Positions 63,756 to 64,000 of a stretch of DNA of 64,000 nucleotides are shown here, one piece after another; positions within the stretch are counted from its first letter, which is position 1, and each line of letters begins with the position of its first letter. The stretch is from Parvibaculaceae bacterium Mf 1.05b.01 (GTDB lineage: Bacteria > Pseudomonadota > Alphaproteobacteria > Parvibaculales > Parvibaculaceae), in assembly GCA_000509225.1 (NCBI GenBank), contig BAOK01000001.1, forward strand, positions 806,001 through 870,000. Reading direction: 5' to 3'. The translations under genes were made by a program, and so were the position numbers. The notes under the pieces were generated by a model. The model was given only the letters and a program-made list of their open reading frames with translations, was not told the DNA's origin and made no database searches.

Positions 63756-64000
63756 TCAGTGGGCCTCTGTGTCGGGCCAGAGCCAGGCAGCGCCCCGGAC
63801 ACCGCTTGAGTCCCCATGCGCGTTTGGCACCAGCTCCGTAACAACGGTGTCTGAGAAGACGTGTGCACCCCATTTTTCGGGGACGAGCGTATAGAGCTCG
63901 CCTATGGCTGAGAGCCCGCCGCCAAGCACGATCACATTTGGATCAAGGATGTTGATCACACCGGCAAGCGAGCGGGCAAGCCGGTCTGTATAAAGCTCGA
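63756..64000 (-). CDS. ROK-family sugar kinase, C-terminal part
   Basis: Only the last 81 or so codons are in the window; the gene continues beyond base 64000. The visible part, [20 protein letters not shown] then [20 protein letters not shown] and the end [17 protein letters not shown], matches the C-terminus of ROK fructokinase or glucokinase-like proteins. Substrate cannot be decided from this fragment. Its stop is 1 base from the dinB start. Confidence 0.85.
   Translation of the reverse strand, partial: ELYTDRLARSLAGVINILDPNVIVLGGGLSAIGELYTLVPEKWGAHVFSDTVVTELVPNAHGDSSGVRGAAWLWPDTEAH

Noticed and set aside
1-64000. A CRISPR array, phage or insertion sequence
   Set aside because: I found no regularly spaced repeats, transposase, integrase or phage structural genes.

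Overview
This 64 kb window is a chromosomal segment of an alphaproteobacterium. The evidence is the order S10-spc-secY-adk-rpsM-rpsK-rpoA-rplQ with no rpsD, infA or rpmJ, together with several families typical of the class: an ATP12-type F1 assembly chaperone, the MipZ division-site ATPase, an EipB-like (DUF1849) envelope protein, DUF1489, a FemAB-like DUF482 protein and a Pol IV with an N-terminal zinc finger. Codon use looks moderately GC-rich. I cannot name the genus; an order close to Rhizobiales or Parvibaculales is a guess. I saw no phage, transposase or CRISPR array. Nearly all of the window is core chromosome with a few accessory cassettes.

Layout. (1) 1-14078: ribosomal protein, secY, adk and rpoA superoperon, starting inside rpsJ and ending at a strong terminator after rplQ. 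A near-consensus promoter lies between adk and rpsM. (2) 14.2-23.7 kb: Do-family periplasmic protease, an alpha/beta hydrolase and TetR pair facing apart over a clear operator-like repeat, then rarA, crcB, an RluC-type pseudouridine synthase, a HAD phosphatase, AsmA and ATP12, mostly with overlapping stop and start codons. (3) 23.9-27.6 kb: two-gene biotin-dependent acyl-CoA carboxylase. (4) 27.6-32.9 kb: bactofilin-like membrane protein, lipB, a lone FliN-like protein, a siroheme-synthase N-terminal half with APS reductase, tRNA-Leu(GAG) and MgtE. (5) 32.9-40.9 kb: secreted kelch protein, then a leucine-catabolism cluster (isovaleryl-CoA dehydrogenase, thiolase, methylcrotonyl-CoA carboxylase beta and alpha), DUF1489 and one or two tiny membrane proteins. 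(6) 41.1-45.9 kb, minus strand: glutamine-synthetase-like ligase, aldehyde dehydrogenase, iron alcohol dehydrogenase and panC as one tight operon. (7) 46-54 kb: SH3 protein, MipZ, VWA protein, membrane J-domain protein, D,D-carboxypeptidase with SPOR domain, clpS and clpA. (8) 54-64 kb: small enzymes, a secreted beta-propeller, HIT, FemAB-like and RidA proteins, an agmatine-deiminase-like protein that lacks its catalytic residues, a diguanylate cyclase, a hydroxyacid dehydrogenase, an EipB-like protein, Pol IV and the tail of a ROK kinase.

How it fits together. Two carboxylase systems and the acyl-CoA dehydrogenase/thiolase genes point to use of branched-chain and odd-chain acyl-CoAs. The most interesting accessory unit is the GS-like/ALDH/ADH/panC operon, which could turn an amino alcohol or polyamine fragment into an amino acid such as beta-alanine, the co-substrate of PanC. 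That is inference. The clearest molecular oddities are the agmatine-deiminase homologue with substituted His, Asp and Cys positions, and the acyl-CoA carboxylase beta subunit with changed residues in both active-site loops.
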